Source: Salinivirgaceae bacterium (GTDB lineage Bacteria; Bacteroidota; Bacteroidia; Bacteroidales; SZUA-534). From it: DNA of 35,923 bases. Below the pieces are notes generated by a model. The model was not told the DNA's origin. It saw only the letters and a list, made by a program, of their open reading frames with translations, and did no database searches. The stretch covers positions 1-35,923 of the forward strand of contig JAQICC010000399.1 in assembly GCA_027858735.1 (NCBI GenBank), given 5' to 3'. The stretch's first letter is position 1. Each line of letters begins with the position of its first letter. The position numbers and the translations under genes were made by a program. Shown here piece after piece: positions 17,406-25,702 of this stretch.

Positions 17406-20195
17406 ATGAATAATAAAACGCAAAAATATATTGAGATCAAAGCTGCCCGAGTGCATAATTTAAAAGGCATCGATTTAAAAATACCTCTAAATAAACTTAT
17501 TGTTGTTACTGGTCTCTCCGGAAGTGGCAAGTCGTCGTTAGCATTTGACACTTTGTACGCCGAAGGGCAAAGAAGATACGTAGAAAGCCTTTCTTCCTAT
17601 GCCCGACAATTCTTAGGAAGAATTAATAAACCGGAGGTCGATTTCATTAAAGGCATCCCTCCTGCTATAGCAATAGAGCAAAAGGTAAATACGCGAAATC
17701 CGCGATCTACTGTGGGTACCTCAACCGAAATTTACGACTATTTAAAATTGCTTTATGCCCGAATTGGCAAAACATATTCTCCTGTAACAAATAAACTTGT
17801 AAAAAAGCATCACCCTGAGAATGTCGTAGATTATTTATTGGAATTCCCTGATGAAACAAAGGCCTTAGTGTTGGCACCCTTAAACAATAATAGTGGCCGA
17901 TCAACTTCCAAGGCACTTGAAATACTTACACAACAAGGGTTCTCAAGAATTGAAATTGATAATTCAATAATTAAAATTGATGAATTTAAGGAGGAAGATC
18001 GTTCAAAGACCATACATATTGTAATTGACCGTTTGGTTATAAACAAAGAAACTGACACCCAAAGCAGAATTGCTGATTCTGCTCAAACTGCTTTTTTTGA
18101 AGGACACGGGACTTGTATTGTTAAAATATTAACAGAAGGAAGCACCACCACCCAGATATTTACGAATCAGTATGAAGCCGACGGTATTGTATTTGAAGAA
18201 CCTTCGGTGCATTTTTTTAGCTTTAATAATCCATTGGGCGCTTGCCCAAGATGTGAAGGTTATGGTATGACCATTGGAATTGATGAAGACCTTGTAATTC
18301 CGAATCGCAGCCTTTCTATTTACGATGACGCCATTGCTTGCTGGCGAGGCGAAAAAATGACCGAATGGAAAAATGCACTAATATATGCGGCTGATAAATT
18401 TGATTTTCCAATACATAAACCCGTTTCAGAACTATCAAAAGAACAAGTTGACTTACTTTGGAAGGGGAACAAACATTTTAAAGGACTAAATCGCTTTTTT
18501 GCGTACTTAGAAGAAAAGAGCTATAAGATTCAATTCAGGGTAATGCTTTCACGTTACCGAGGAAGAACAACTTGTCCGGAATGCCATGGCACTCGATTGA
18601 GAAAAGAAACTCAATATGTTTTGGTTGGTGGAAAATCAATCAGTGAGTTAGTGAGCGTCCCTATTTCTGAATTATCAAAATTTGTATCAAAAATAAAACT
18701 TGACAAACACGATAACAAAATTGCAGAAAGATTATTCATAGAAATTAAAAACAGAATTCAGTTTTTATTAGATGTAGGTCTTAGCTACTTAACTCTTAAT
18801 AGATTATCATCGAGTCTTTCAGGTGGAGAATCTCAACGAATTAATTTAGCAACATCGCTAGGTAGTTCTTTGGTTGGTTCGCTTTACATATTAGACGAGC
18901 CAAGTATTGGCTTACATTCTCGTGATACTGAATTACTTATTAAAGTATTAAGAAACTTGCAGCAACTTGGTAATACTGTAATTGTTGTAGAACACGACGA
19001 AGACATAATAAAGGCTGCCGATGAAATTATTGATATTGGTCCGTTGGCTGGGAGAAATGGCGGTGAGGTTGTTTTTCATGGCAATAAAAGTCAATTAATG
19101 AAAAGTAAAAATAGCCTAACTACAAAATATCTTTTAGGTGAAATGCAAATACCTGTACCCAAAGAACGAAGAAGATGGAACAATTACATTGTGGTTGAGG
19201 GAGCAAGAGAAAATAATCTTAAAAACCTTACTGTAAAATTTCCATTAAACACGATGACAGTGGTAACAGGTGTTTCCGGATCAGGAAAATCATCGCTTAT
19301 TAATAAGGTTTTTTACACCGCTCTTAAAAAAAGGTATGGCGGACACGGTGATCAAACCGGTCATTTTAATAAATTATCAGGAGATTTAAACCTTGTTACT
19401 GAAGTCGAATTTGTTGATCAAAATCCAATTGGAAAATCATCCAGATCGAATCCGGTAACTTATATAAAAGCATACGACGAAATAAGAAAGCTTTTTGCTG
19501 ATCAGAAATCTGCAAAAGTAATGGGTTATAAACCTGCACATTTTTCATTTAATATTGATGGAGGTCGCTGCGAAGAGTGTCAAGGAGATGGAACCATTAA
19601 AGTGGAGATGCAATTTATGGCCGACATTGAGCTAGAATGCGAAAGTTGCAAGGGAAAACGATTTAAACCTGATGTGCTTGATGTTAATTACAGGAATAAA
19701 AGCATTTTTGATGTGTTGGAAATGACAGTTGATGAAGCAATGGAATTTTTCTCCGATAATCCCACTACCACAACACGAAAAATCGCAAAAAAGCTACAAA
19801 CTTTAATTGATGTTGGTCTGGGCTATGTTCAACTAGGCCAAAGTTCCTCAACATTAAGTGGTGGTGAGAGTCAACGAATAAAACTAGCTTCATTTTTAGG
19901 GAAAGAACGCGATAATAATCCCATGCTATTTATTTTTGATGAACCCACAACCGGCTTGCATTTTCACGATATAAACAATTTACTAAAATCGTTTAATGCC
20001 TTAATCGCAAAAGGCAATTCCATTTTAATAATTGAACATAATCCTGAAATTATTAAAAATGCTGACTGGGTTATTGATATTGGCCCCGAAGGAGGCGACA
20101 AAGGTGGACACATTGTCTTTGAAGGAACTCCTGAAGAGTTAGTTAAGTGCAAAGAATCTTATACAGGAAAGTATTTAGTTGAAAAACTTGTCTAA
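17406..20195 (+). CDS. uvrA: UvrABC excinuclease subunit A
   Basis: UvrA is the damage-recognition ATPase of nucleotide excision repair, acting with UvrB on DNA lesions. The 929-residue protein has two ABC-type ATPase halves. The first Walker A is GLSGSGKS (36-43) and the second GVSGSGKS (622-629). Two SGGESQR signatures precede the Walker B segments LYILDEPSIGLH and LFIFDEPTTGLH. Zinc-binding cysteine pairs appear as CPRCEGYG/CPECHGTR in the first half and CEECQGDG/CESCKGKR in the second. Length is normal. It is divergent from the ECF sigma gene, with a TAATCTTTG box-like sequence about 100 bases upstream that deviates from consensus by one base of spacing. A strong terminator follows the stop. 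A single complete copy is present. Confidence 0.98.
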   Translation: MNNKTQKYIEIKAARVHNLKGIDLKIPLNKLIVVTGLSGSGKSSLAFDTLYAEGQRRYVESLSSYARQFLGRINKPEVDFIKGIPPAIAIEQKVNTRNPRSTVGTSTEIYDYLKLLYARIGKTYSPVTNKLVKKHHPENVVDYLLEFPDETKALVLAPLNNNSGRSTSKALEILTQQGFSRIEIDNSIIKIDEFKEEDRSKTIHIVIDRLVINKETDTQSRIADSAQTAFFEGHGTCIVKILTEGSTTTQIFTNQYEADGIVFEEPSVHFFSFNNPLGACPRCEGYGMTIGIDEDLVIPNRSLSIYDDAIACWRGEKMTEWKNALIYAADKFDFPIHKPVSELSKEQVDLLWKGNKHFKGLNRFFAYLEEKSYKIQFRVMLSRYRGRTTCPECHGTRLRKETQYVLVGGKSISELVSVPISELSKFVSKIKLDKHDNKIAERLFIEIKNRIQFLLDVGLSYLTLNRLSSSLSGGESQRINLATSLGSSLVGSLYILDEPSIGLHSRDTELLIKVLRNLQQLGNTVIVVEHDEDIIKAADEIIDIGPLAGRNGGEVVFHGNKSQLMKSKNSLTTKYLLGEMQIPVPKERRRWNNYIVVEGARENNLKNLTVKFPLNTMTVVTGVSGSGKSSLINKVFYTALKKRYGGHGDQTGHFNKLSGDLNLVTEVEFVDQNPIGKSSRSNPVTYIKAYDEIRKLFADQKSAKVMGYKPAHFSFNIDGGRCEECQGDGTIKVEMQFMADIELECESCKGKRFKPDVLDVNYRNKSIFDVLEMTVDEAMEFFSDNPTTTTRKIAKKLQTLIDVGLGYVQLGQSSSTLSGGESQRIKLASFLGKERDNNPMLFIFDEPTTGLHFHDINNLLKSFNALIAKGNSILIIEHNPEIIKNADWVIDIGPEGGDKGGHIVFEGTPEELVKCKESYTGKYLVEKLV

Positions 20196-20200
20196 ACAAA

Positions 20201-20239
20201 AAAATGCCCTTTCTAGATCAACCAGAGAGGGCATTTTAA
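20201..20239 (+). terminator. Rho-independent terminator of uvrA
   Basis: AAAATGCCCTTTCT (20202-20215) pairs with AGAGAGGGCATTTT (20225-20238) with a single G-U pair and a 9-base loop. The stem starts 6 bases after the uvrA stop and its 3' arm runs into a T-rich stretch. Confidence 0.85.
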
Positions 20240-20278
20240 ATATTTTAATTCTTCTTAGAGTCTATCAATAAACTCAGG

Positions 20279-20427
20279 TGTTTGAAAAATAAAGTTTGAA
20301 TTCAAGGCTTGTGAAGTCAGAAAAACAACAGTCCCGAACTTGCTTCGGGATGACTGTTTTTATGACGAACATAACAGCCTGTTCCGAACTTGCTTCGGAA
20401 AAGAAGTCGGACTTTATTGGCAAACAC
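20279..20427 (+). repeat. MITE-like intergenic element, copy B
   Basis: This 149-base element fills the gap between the uvrA terminator and the prohibitin gene stop. Its ends are inverted repeats: GTGTTTG at 20279-20285 and CAAACAC at 20421-20427. The similarity continues inward as ATAAAGTTTGA on the left and, on the other strand, ATAAAGTCCGA from the right end. Inside are two REP-like hairpins sharing CCGAACTTGCTTCGG: TCCCGAA/TTCGGGA (20333-20350) and TTCCGAA/TTCGGAA (20382-20400). The left half matches copies A and C; the segment GACTGTTTTTATGACGAAC matches copy A. Confidence 0.7.
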
Positions 20428-20430
20428 TAC

Positions 20431-21240
20431 TTAGTTATTTCCTAGAATTAACGGCATTCCATCTTTTCCACCCACTATAACCACTTTTGAATTAGGCGAC
20501 TTAGCCAATTCCAATGTAGCTTCTATACCTCGCATTTTAAGCAATTCAGGTGTTAAGCTTGAATTGATAATTTTATTAGCAACAGCCTCACCTTGTGCGG
20601 CAATTCTCTTACGTTCAGCTTCAGAAATCTCTTTTTCCAACTTGAATTTATAGGCTAAAGATTCCTGCTCCTGTGTTAACTTTAATTCAATAGCTTTTCT
20701 AATTTCAGTCGGTAAATTAATTGATCGAATCAATAAAGCCTTCATTTCAATGTTATTTTCTTTTAATTTAGCTCCAGCTTCATCAATAATGGCTTGCTCA
20801 ACTTCTGAACGTTTTGTAGAATAAATTTCCTCTGCAGTAAATCTACCTGCAACTTGACGCACTGTTGAACGAACTTCAGGTATAACAAGCAAATTAGCAT
20901 AGTCTAATCTGAAACCCTCATATAAATAACCAATTTTATTATAAACAGGATAAAAACGTACCGTAACATCAATATTCACTGACAGTCCACTTCGATCAAG
21001 AACATCCATTGGTTCTTCACTTTTTTGCTCTTTTACATCAAAAACAAATACATCATTCCATGGAGCAATTATATGAAACCCCGGATCTAAAACGTTTTCT
21101 TTATCTAACCCTGTTGAGAATGGGCGAAAAATTACTCCCCGTTCAGTAGCATCTAAGGTCATAAATAACCTATTACCTAAAATTATTATTACAAATAATA
21201 CTGCAACACCTATTGCAACTAATCCTTGTGGTTTTTTCAT
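20431..21240 (-). CDS. Prohibitin-family (SPFH/Band 7) membrane protein
   Basis: This is a 269-residue SPFH-domain protein anchored in the inner membrane by an N-terminal segment (VAIGVAVLFVIIILGN, about residues 8-23). The band-7 core follows with GVIFRPFSTGLDKENVLDPGFHIIAPW and RSEVEQAIIDEAGAKL. It ends in a long charged coiled coil (LTQEQESLAYKFKLEKEISEAERKRIAAQGEA), as in prohibitins. Such proteins form ring or cage assemblies and often work with FtsH-type proteases or in membrane organisation, but no partner is visible here. It lies 48 bases downstream of the universal stress protein gene on the same strand, so the two are probably co-transcribed. Its stop is immediately beside MITE-like copy B. 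Confidence 0.9.
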   Translation of the reverse strand: MKKPQGLVAIGVAVLFVIIILGNRLFMTLDATERGVIFRPFSTGLDKENVLDPGFHIIAPWNDVFVFDVKEQKSEEPMDVLDRSGLSVNIDVTVRFYPVYNKIGYLYEGFRLDYANLLVIPEVRSTVRQVAGRFTAEEIYSTKRSEVEQAIIDEAGAKLKENNIEMKALLIRSINLPTEIRKAIELKLTQEQESLAYKFKLEKEISEAERKRIAAQGEAVANKIINSSLTPELLKMRGIEATLELAKSPNSKVVIVGGKDGMPLILGNN

Positions 21241-21288
21241 TTCAATTTAATTTAAATTTTTATTCAGTTTTTTATATTTCTAATAGTT

Positions 21289-22164
21289 CTACGATGCAGG
21301 AAGCTTAAATACTACATGATGTTTTATTTTTGGCACCATGCTCATTACAGGAATATCTGATTTTTGAATAATGGTTTTTGCAAATGAACCCAAAAAGGAT
21401 TCAACAATTTCAAGCTGTTGATGCGTAGTTATTAAGATAATATCCCCCTCTTTTTCCTTAATATAATTCAAAACACCATTGCGTCTATCACTTACCTTTA
21501 GCAATTCTGCATATACCTTAACTCCATGTTCTTCTATAAAACCGACAACCTGCTTTTGATGATTTTCAAGTTTATGCAAAACGCTATCATCATTTAAAGT
21601 ATAGGCTGAAACCATATAAATTCCAGCATTATTTTCTTTTGCTAATTGAACCGCAGCATTCACTTTTTCTCGTGATTCTTTTGTTATATCAAGTGGTAAA
21701 ATTATTCGATTTATAAATTTTACTTTTGGAGACTGTTTTAGTGTTACAACAGGACATTTGGCTTCTGAAACCACCCGTAGGGCATTTGTTCCAATAATCC
21801 ACTTCTTTATATTATCAACCGTACTGGTACCCATAATAATTAAAGAGATATTGAGATCCGTTACCTTACTTAAAATTGTATCACAAAGTTTACCTTTTTC
21901 AATAATACAATTAACTTCAAACATAGTGCTATCTATATACTGATCGGTAAAATTCCTTAAATGTTTCTTCAGCTTTCCAAGAAGCAATACCCGTTCTTCA
22001 TTCGAAAAAAAATCGCTCCAGATAGGATTTACACCTTTAAGAACATTAATAACCGTAACTTTACCACCATTAGTCTTCAATAAATTTGCAGCCATTTGCA
22101 ATCCATATACCGACTTATCTGAATAGTCAACGGGTACAAGTATATGTTTGGTTGTTGCATCCAT
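21289..22164 (-). CDS. Tandem universal stress protein
   Basis: This 291-residue cytoplasmic protein contains two UspA domains. The first (about 4-145) opens KHILVPVDYSDKSVYGLQMA and contains IIMGTSTVDNIKKWIIGTNA, a nucleotide-loop-like segment in which one usual glycine is replaced. The second (about 150-285) has INRIILPLDITKESREKV and ends with LGSFAKTIIQKSDIPVMSM. Two-domain Usp proteins are common in this phylum. They are generally linked to stress survival, but the exact role is not known from sequence. It is the first gene of a probable two-gene unit with the prohibitin-like gene and is divergent from the nucleoside phosphorylase gene, with an exact -7 box just upstream. Confidence 0.92.
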   Translation of the reverse strand: MDATTKHILVPVDYSDKSVYGLQMAANLLKTNGGKVTVINVLKGVNPIWSDFFSNEERVLLLGKLKKHLRNFTDQYIDSTMFEVNCIIEKGKLCDTILSKVTDLNISLIIMGTSTVDNIKKWIIGTNALRVVSEAKCPVVTLKQSPKVKFINRIILPLDITKESREKVNAAVQLAKENNAGIYMVSAYTLNDDSVLHKLENHQKQVVGFIEEHGVKVYAELLKVSDRRNGVLNYIKEKEGDIILITTHQQLEIVESFLGSFAKTIIQKSDIPVMSMVPKIKHHVVFKLPAS

Positions 22165-22195
22165 ATTTTTTTTCTATTTTTGGGTTCGATAGTTA

Positions 22196-22203
22196 CAAAA
22201 ATA
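22196..22203 (-). promoter_or_regulatory. Candidate -7 promoter box of the usp-prohibitin unit
   Basis: The minus strand reads TATTTTTG, an exact match to TAnnTTTG, 31 bases before the universal stress protein start codon. The upstream TTG element is not clear. Confidence 0.45.
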
Positions 22204-22271
22204 AAACTATTATTACACTAAACTCCATAAATGCTAATTAATTCTGCATAAACATAAAATCAATATAAAAT

Positions 22272-23144
22272 ATGATGAGAATTCCAGAATCGGAGTTGAT
22301 ACTAAATAAAGATGGGAGCATTTTCCACTTGCACCTTTTACCAGAGGATATTGCAGATACAATAATTTTGGTTGGCGATCAAGATCGAGTTGAAGTAGTT
22401 TCTAGTTTTTTCGATAAAATTGAGCTTAAAAAGCAAAATCGAGAATTCAACACACATACAGGAACCTTCAATGAAAAAAGAATTACCGTTACTTCAACCG
22501 GTATTGGAACTGATAATATTGACATTGTTGTAAATGAATTGGATGCCCTAGCCAATATTGACCTAAGTACCCGAACCGAAAAGATAGAAAAAAAGAAATT
22601 AAATTTCATTCGCATTGGCACAAGTGGTGCTCTTCAAAAAGATATTCCTATTGATACACCTGTAATTAGCCAAATGGCAATTGGCTTTGATGGCTTACTA
22701 AATTTTTATGCAAATAGAAACCAAATATGTAACCACGAAATAGAAAAAGCATTTGTTGAAAGTTTAAATTGGAACAAACAACTCGCTTCACCATATTTTG
22801 TAGATGGCTCGTTAGAGTTACTTGAAAAAATTGGCTTTGACATGAGAAAGGGGCTTACTATCTCAGCACCCGGGTTTTATGGTCCACAGGGTCGTGTTTT
22901 GCGATTACCCATTCAGGATGACAAAATTAATGAGAAAATTACCGCGTTCGATTATGGAAGCATGAAAATTACAAACTACGAAATGGAATGTTCTGCCATA
23001 TATGGTTTGTCTAAACTTTTAAACCACAACGCTATAACTATTTGCAATATAATAGCAAACCGAATTCGAGGAGAATACAGTAAAGATTACAAAGAATCGG
23101 TTAAAGAATTAATTTTAAAAGTTCTAGAAAGACTAACAGCTTAG
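22272..23144 (+). CDS. Nucleoside phosphorylase (uridine phosphorylase-like)
   Basis: This 290-residue cytoplasmic enzyme of the PNP/UDP phosphorylase family cleaves a nucleoside with phosphate to base and ribose-1-phosphate in nucleoside salvage. Motifs are IILVGDQDRVEVVS (phosphate site near the N-terminus), VTSTGIGTDNIDIVVNEL, FIRIGTSGALQKDIPIDTPV and NYEMECSAIYGLSKLL, which holds the ribose-binding MExE-like glutamates. The subfamily looks closer to uridine phosphorylases than to purine enzymes, but the base specificity is not certain, so no symbol is given. The start codon could be either of two adjacent ATGs. It is followed after 5 bases by the SirB1-like gene, so they are likely co-transcribed. 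Confidence 0.9.
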   Translation: MMRIPESELILNKDGSIFHLHLLPEDIADTIILVGDQDRVEVVSSFFDKIELKKQNREFNTHTGTFNEKRITVTSTGIGTDNIDIVVNELDALANIDLSTRTEKIEKKKLNFIRIGTSGALQKDIPIDTPVISQMAIGFDGLLNFYANRNQICNHEIEKAFVESLNWNKQLASPYFVDGSLELLEKIGFDMRKGLTISAPGFYGPQGRVLRLPIQDDKINEKITAFDYGSMKITNYEMECSAIYGLSKLLNHNAITICNIIANRIRGEYSKDYKESVKELILKVLERLTA

Positions 23145-23149
23145 ATTCT

Positions 23150-24016
23150 ATGGATCATAAAGAGATAAATGCTATAATCAATCTATTAGATGACCCTGAC
23201 TCGAATGTTTTTCAAGCCATTAGAGCTAAACTTTCGCAGCTTGGAACTGAGGTAATTCCGCACCTCGAAAAAGCATGGGAAACATCTCTGGATGAGCTGT
23301 TTCAAAGTCGTATTGAAAATATTATCCAAGAAATTCATCATACTGACATAAAAGGCAAACTTAAAAAGTGGATTAAAGATGGGGAACAGGATTTATTAAA
23401 AGGTGCGATTATAATCTCCCAATTTCAATATTCAGATGCAAAAGAAAAGGATATCACCCGACAGATAGGAATAATTAAAAAAGATATTTGGCTTGAAATA
23501 AATAATAATCTTACTGCTCTTGAAAAAATAAAAATTGTTAACCATATCTTTTTTGATGTACATAAATACTCCAGGAGCAAAGCTTTTTACAATAGCGTTC
23601 AGGGATTTTTCATCAACCATGTTTTGGATACTAAAAAGGGTTCACCTATTGCTTTAGCCATTATATATGCAACTATTTGCCAACAACTAGATATTCCTAT
23701 TTATGGAGTAGCCTTACCAAAAAATTTTATCTTGTGCTACAAAGACCAAATGCAGGATGTCTTTGATGCAGAGTTTACCGACAATGTACTTTTTTATATC
23801 AACCCATTTAATAAAGGAGTTGTATTTGGTAAAAATGAGATTGAACTGTTTATTAAACAGCAAAAACTTGAGAATAAAAAAGCTCATTTTCAGCCATGCA
23901 GTAATAGAAATACGCTTACTCACCTAATAAATGAGATTATTAATTACTACGAAACAAATGGTGATAAAACAAAAGCTGAAAATTATCGTTCGCTAATAAA
24001 AATTTTATATTTTTGA
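23150..24016 (+). CDS. SirB1-like transglutaminase-fold protein
   Basis: This 288-residue protein matches the SirB1/transglutaminase-like family. The central segment VLDTKKGSPIALAIIYATIC, followed by LDIPIYGVALPKNFILCY, is the family core, corresponding to the RRGxPxxLxxxY and GVxxPGHFLxR signatures. An N-terminal helical part (1-100) contains HEAT-like helices (INAIINLLDDPDSNVFQAIRAKL). No signal peptide is visible. The family is widespread and its biochemical role is poorly defined; catalytic activity is doubtful. It begins 5 bases after the nucleoside phosphorylase gene. I saw no functional link between the two beyond probable co-transcription. Confidence 0.8.
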   Translation: MDHKEINAIINLLDDPDSNVFQAIRAKLSQLGTEVIPHLEKAWETSLDELFQSRIENIIQEIHHTDIKGKLKKWIKDGEQDLLKGAIIISQFQYSDAKEKDITRQIGIIKKDIWLEINNNLTALEKIKIVNHIFFDVHKYSRSKAFYNSVQGFFINHVLDTKKGSPIALAIIYATICQQLDIPIYGVALPKNFILCYKDQMQDVFDAEFTDNVLFYINPFNKGVVFGKNEIELFIKQQKLENKKAHFQPCSNRNTLTHLINEIINYYETNGDKTKAENYRSLIKILYF

Positions 24017-24025
24017 GCATTCATT

Positions 24026-24150
24026 AGAGTTCGACTATAAAGTCTGATTTCTACCTTGTGACATTCCTGAATATCAGATACTTACAAAATACAAACTTCT
24101 GATATACAAAAGTCGCAAGCCTTGAACTCGAACTTTCTATTTCAAACTCT
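24026..24150 (-). repeat. MITE-like intergenic element, copy C
   Basis: This 125-base element lies between the SirB1-like and Wzz-like genes, inverted relative to copies A and B. Its ends are imperfect inverted repeats: AGAGTTCGACTATAAAGTC on the plus strand and AGAGTTTGAAATAGAAAGTT on the minus strand. The minus strand AGTTCGAGTTCAAGGCTTG is almost the same as the left part of copy B. An internal hairpin pairs ATATCAG (24071-24077) with CTGATAT (24099-24105). The REP-like CCGAACTTGCTTCGG core of copy B is missing. Confidence 0.6.
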
Positions 24151-24194
24151 TGGTATACTAATAAAAGTTATATTAAACAAAAATAATTGTTATA

Positions 24195-25172
24195 ATGACA
24201 GATAAAAAGGAAACTCCTCAAGAAATTGACTTGATTGAATTATTTACCAATATTTTTAATTGGCTAGGAAAACAAATTCAATGGGCATATAAAATTGGCT
24301 TACATATTTTTTACTTTGGTGTGCGAAACAGTCCTTGGTTTGCTCTTTCCATTATATTAGGTGCAGCTGTAGGGTATTTTCAAGTAAAAACAACAGAACC
24401 CTACTATAAATCAGAATTAGTCGCATTTTCACATACAATCGACAATGTTGAAATCATTAAAAGCATTAACAATTGGGATTATTCAAAAGCTTTTGGAGAG
24501 GATACTTTAGAAAGCATAAAAAAAATTGGCGCTACCTATGTACTCGATATCAATAAAGATGGCATATGGGACGTGGTTGAAGATATTGAAACAGTGGAAA
24601 CACATGATTCTGTTACTGTAAAACAACGGCAATATGGAAATTTTTGTGTGCAAATTGAATTTAGCGATACCCTTGGATTTGAATATATTCCTGCCATTAA
24701 AGAAAAAGTATTAAACTATGTAACCAATAATAAAAGGGTTAAAGAAAGAAACTATATTAGATTAAAACAACAACAAGAGCTTATTCCAAGACTTCAAAAG
24801 GAAATGGCAGAGTTGGATAGTTTAAAGCGAACTGAATATTTCGGTAAGCAAAAAGACAAAACTGTAAAATTTGGTGAAGTTTTATTGGTAGGTGAAAAAG
24901 AAACCAAACTTTATCACAATGAAGTATTAAACCTTTACAAACAACAACAATCCTTAGAAAAAGCTTTATTATTGTATAAAGATCCTATTGAGCTTGTTCT
25001 GGATTTTTCAGTACCCGTTTTAGCAAAGGATAAGAAAACTGAACGCATGGTTAATCAATATACCAAACTTGGTTTTTTACTTGGGTTACTAATCATTACC
25101 ATAATTGACCGTCGTAAATTTGTATTTGCACAAATAAGAAGATCTAAGGAAGAGAATATTGACAAAAACTAA
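24195..25172 (+). CDS. Wzz-like membrane protein (putative chain-length regulator)
   Basis: This 325-residue protein has the layout of polysaccharide co-polymerases. A cytoplasmic/amphipathic N-terminus leads to a membrane segment (FALSIILGAAVGYF, about 49-62). A large external region includes a coiled coil around LKQQQELIPRLQKEMAELDSL, and a second membrane segment (LGFLLGLLIITII, about 294-306) sits near the C-terminus, followed by a short basic tail. Sequence similarity to Wzz is weak and a P-rich TM2 motif is absent, so this is a topology-based call. It is convergent with the polysaccharide locus and ends at a strong terminator. It could be the chain-length partner of that locus, or an unrelated membrane protein. 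Confidence 0.55.
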   Translation: MTDKKETPQEIDLIELFTNIFNWLGKQIQWAYKIGLHIFYFGVRNSPWFALSIILGAAVGYFQVKTTEPYYKSELVAFSHTIDNVEIIKSINNWDYSKAFGEDTLESIKKIGATYVLDINKDGIWDVVEDIETVETHDSVTVKQRQYGNFCVQIEFSDTLGFEYIPAIKEKVLNYVTNNKRVKERNYIRLKQQQELIPRLQKEMAELDSLKRTEYFGKQKDKTVKFGEVLLVGEKETKLYHNEVLNLYKQQQSLEKALLLYKDPIELVLDFSVPVLAKDKKTERMVNQYTKLGFLLGLLIITIIDRRKFVFAQIRRSKEENIDKN

Positions 25173-25190
25173 ATTACGTGTATAATATTC

Positions 25191-25217
25191 AAGGCTACTT
25201 CGGTAGCCTTTTTTTTT
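25191..25217 (+). terminator. Rho-independent terminator with UUCG tetraloop
   Basis: GGCTAC (25193-25198), loop TTCG and GTAGCC (25203-25208) form a perfect hairpin followed by a run of nine T. It ends the Wzz-like gene and stands 3 bases before the convergent acyltransferase stop. Confidence 0.95.
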
Positions 25218-25219
25218 CA

Positions 25220-25699
25220 CTATATCTTTTTTGCAGGAACTCCTACTACAGTAGTATTCTTTTCCACAGAACAATTAACCAAGCTAGCAGCTCCAATAAT
25301 GCTTTTTTCTCCTATTATTAATTTCTCTTTTCGGGTAATTATATTGCAGCGCATGCCTATATAGACACCATCATTAATTTCAATAAATAGCCTTTGTTGC
25401 CCTTTACCATGCAATGCAAAATAGCATCCATATGAAATGGTAACGTTTGAACCAATTACAGTATGAGACGGCTCTGTATCATCTAAATAGCATTTCATAC
25501 CAATAAAAGTATTTTTGCCAATTTTAAAACCAATTAGCCTATACATAGCTATACGAATTCCATTAAATGGAATATTTGGAATAATAACCACATTCAAATA
25601 TTTTCTAATGGGTCGCCATAATATTAAATGCAACGAATACTTAGCATAATAGGGTATCTCTTTGCCTTTTGATCGATAATAATACTCCAGAATTCTCAT
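25220..25699 (-). CDS. Hexapeptide-repeat acyltransferase
   Basis: This 159-residue protein has a left-handed beta-helix of hexapeptide repeats, for example IGKNTFIGMKCYLDD, IGSNVTISYGCYFALHG and IIGEKSIIGAASLVNCSVEKN, ending in VVGVPAKKI, the usual end of WcaF/CysE-type acetyltransferases. It would transfer an acetyl or other acyl group to a sugar in the cytoplasm. The basic N-terminus with IIPNIPFNGIRIAMYRLIG resembles O-acetyltransferases of capsule loci. It is the last gene of the minus-strand polysaccharide locus, 3 bases after the GT2 gene. The acceptor is not known. Confidence 0.85.
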   Translation of the reverse strand: MRILEYYYRSKGKEIPYYAKYSLHLILWRPIRKYLNVVIIPNIPFNGIRIAMYRLIGFKIGKNTFIGMKCYLDDTEPSHTVIGSNVTISYGCYFALHGKGQQRLFIEINDGVYIGMRCNIITRKEKLIIGEKSIIGAASLVNCSVEKNTTVVGVPAKKI

Positions 25700-25702
25700 A
25701 AG

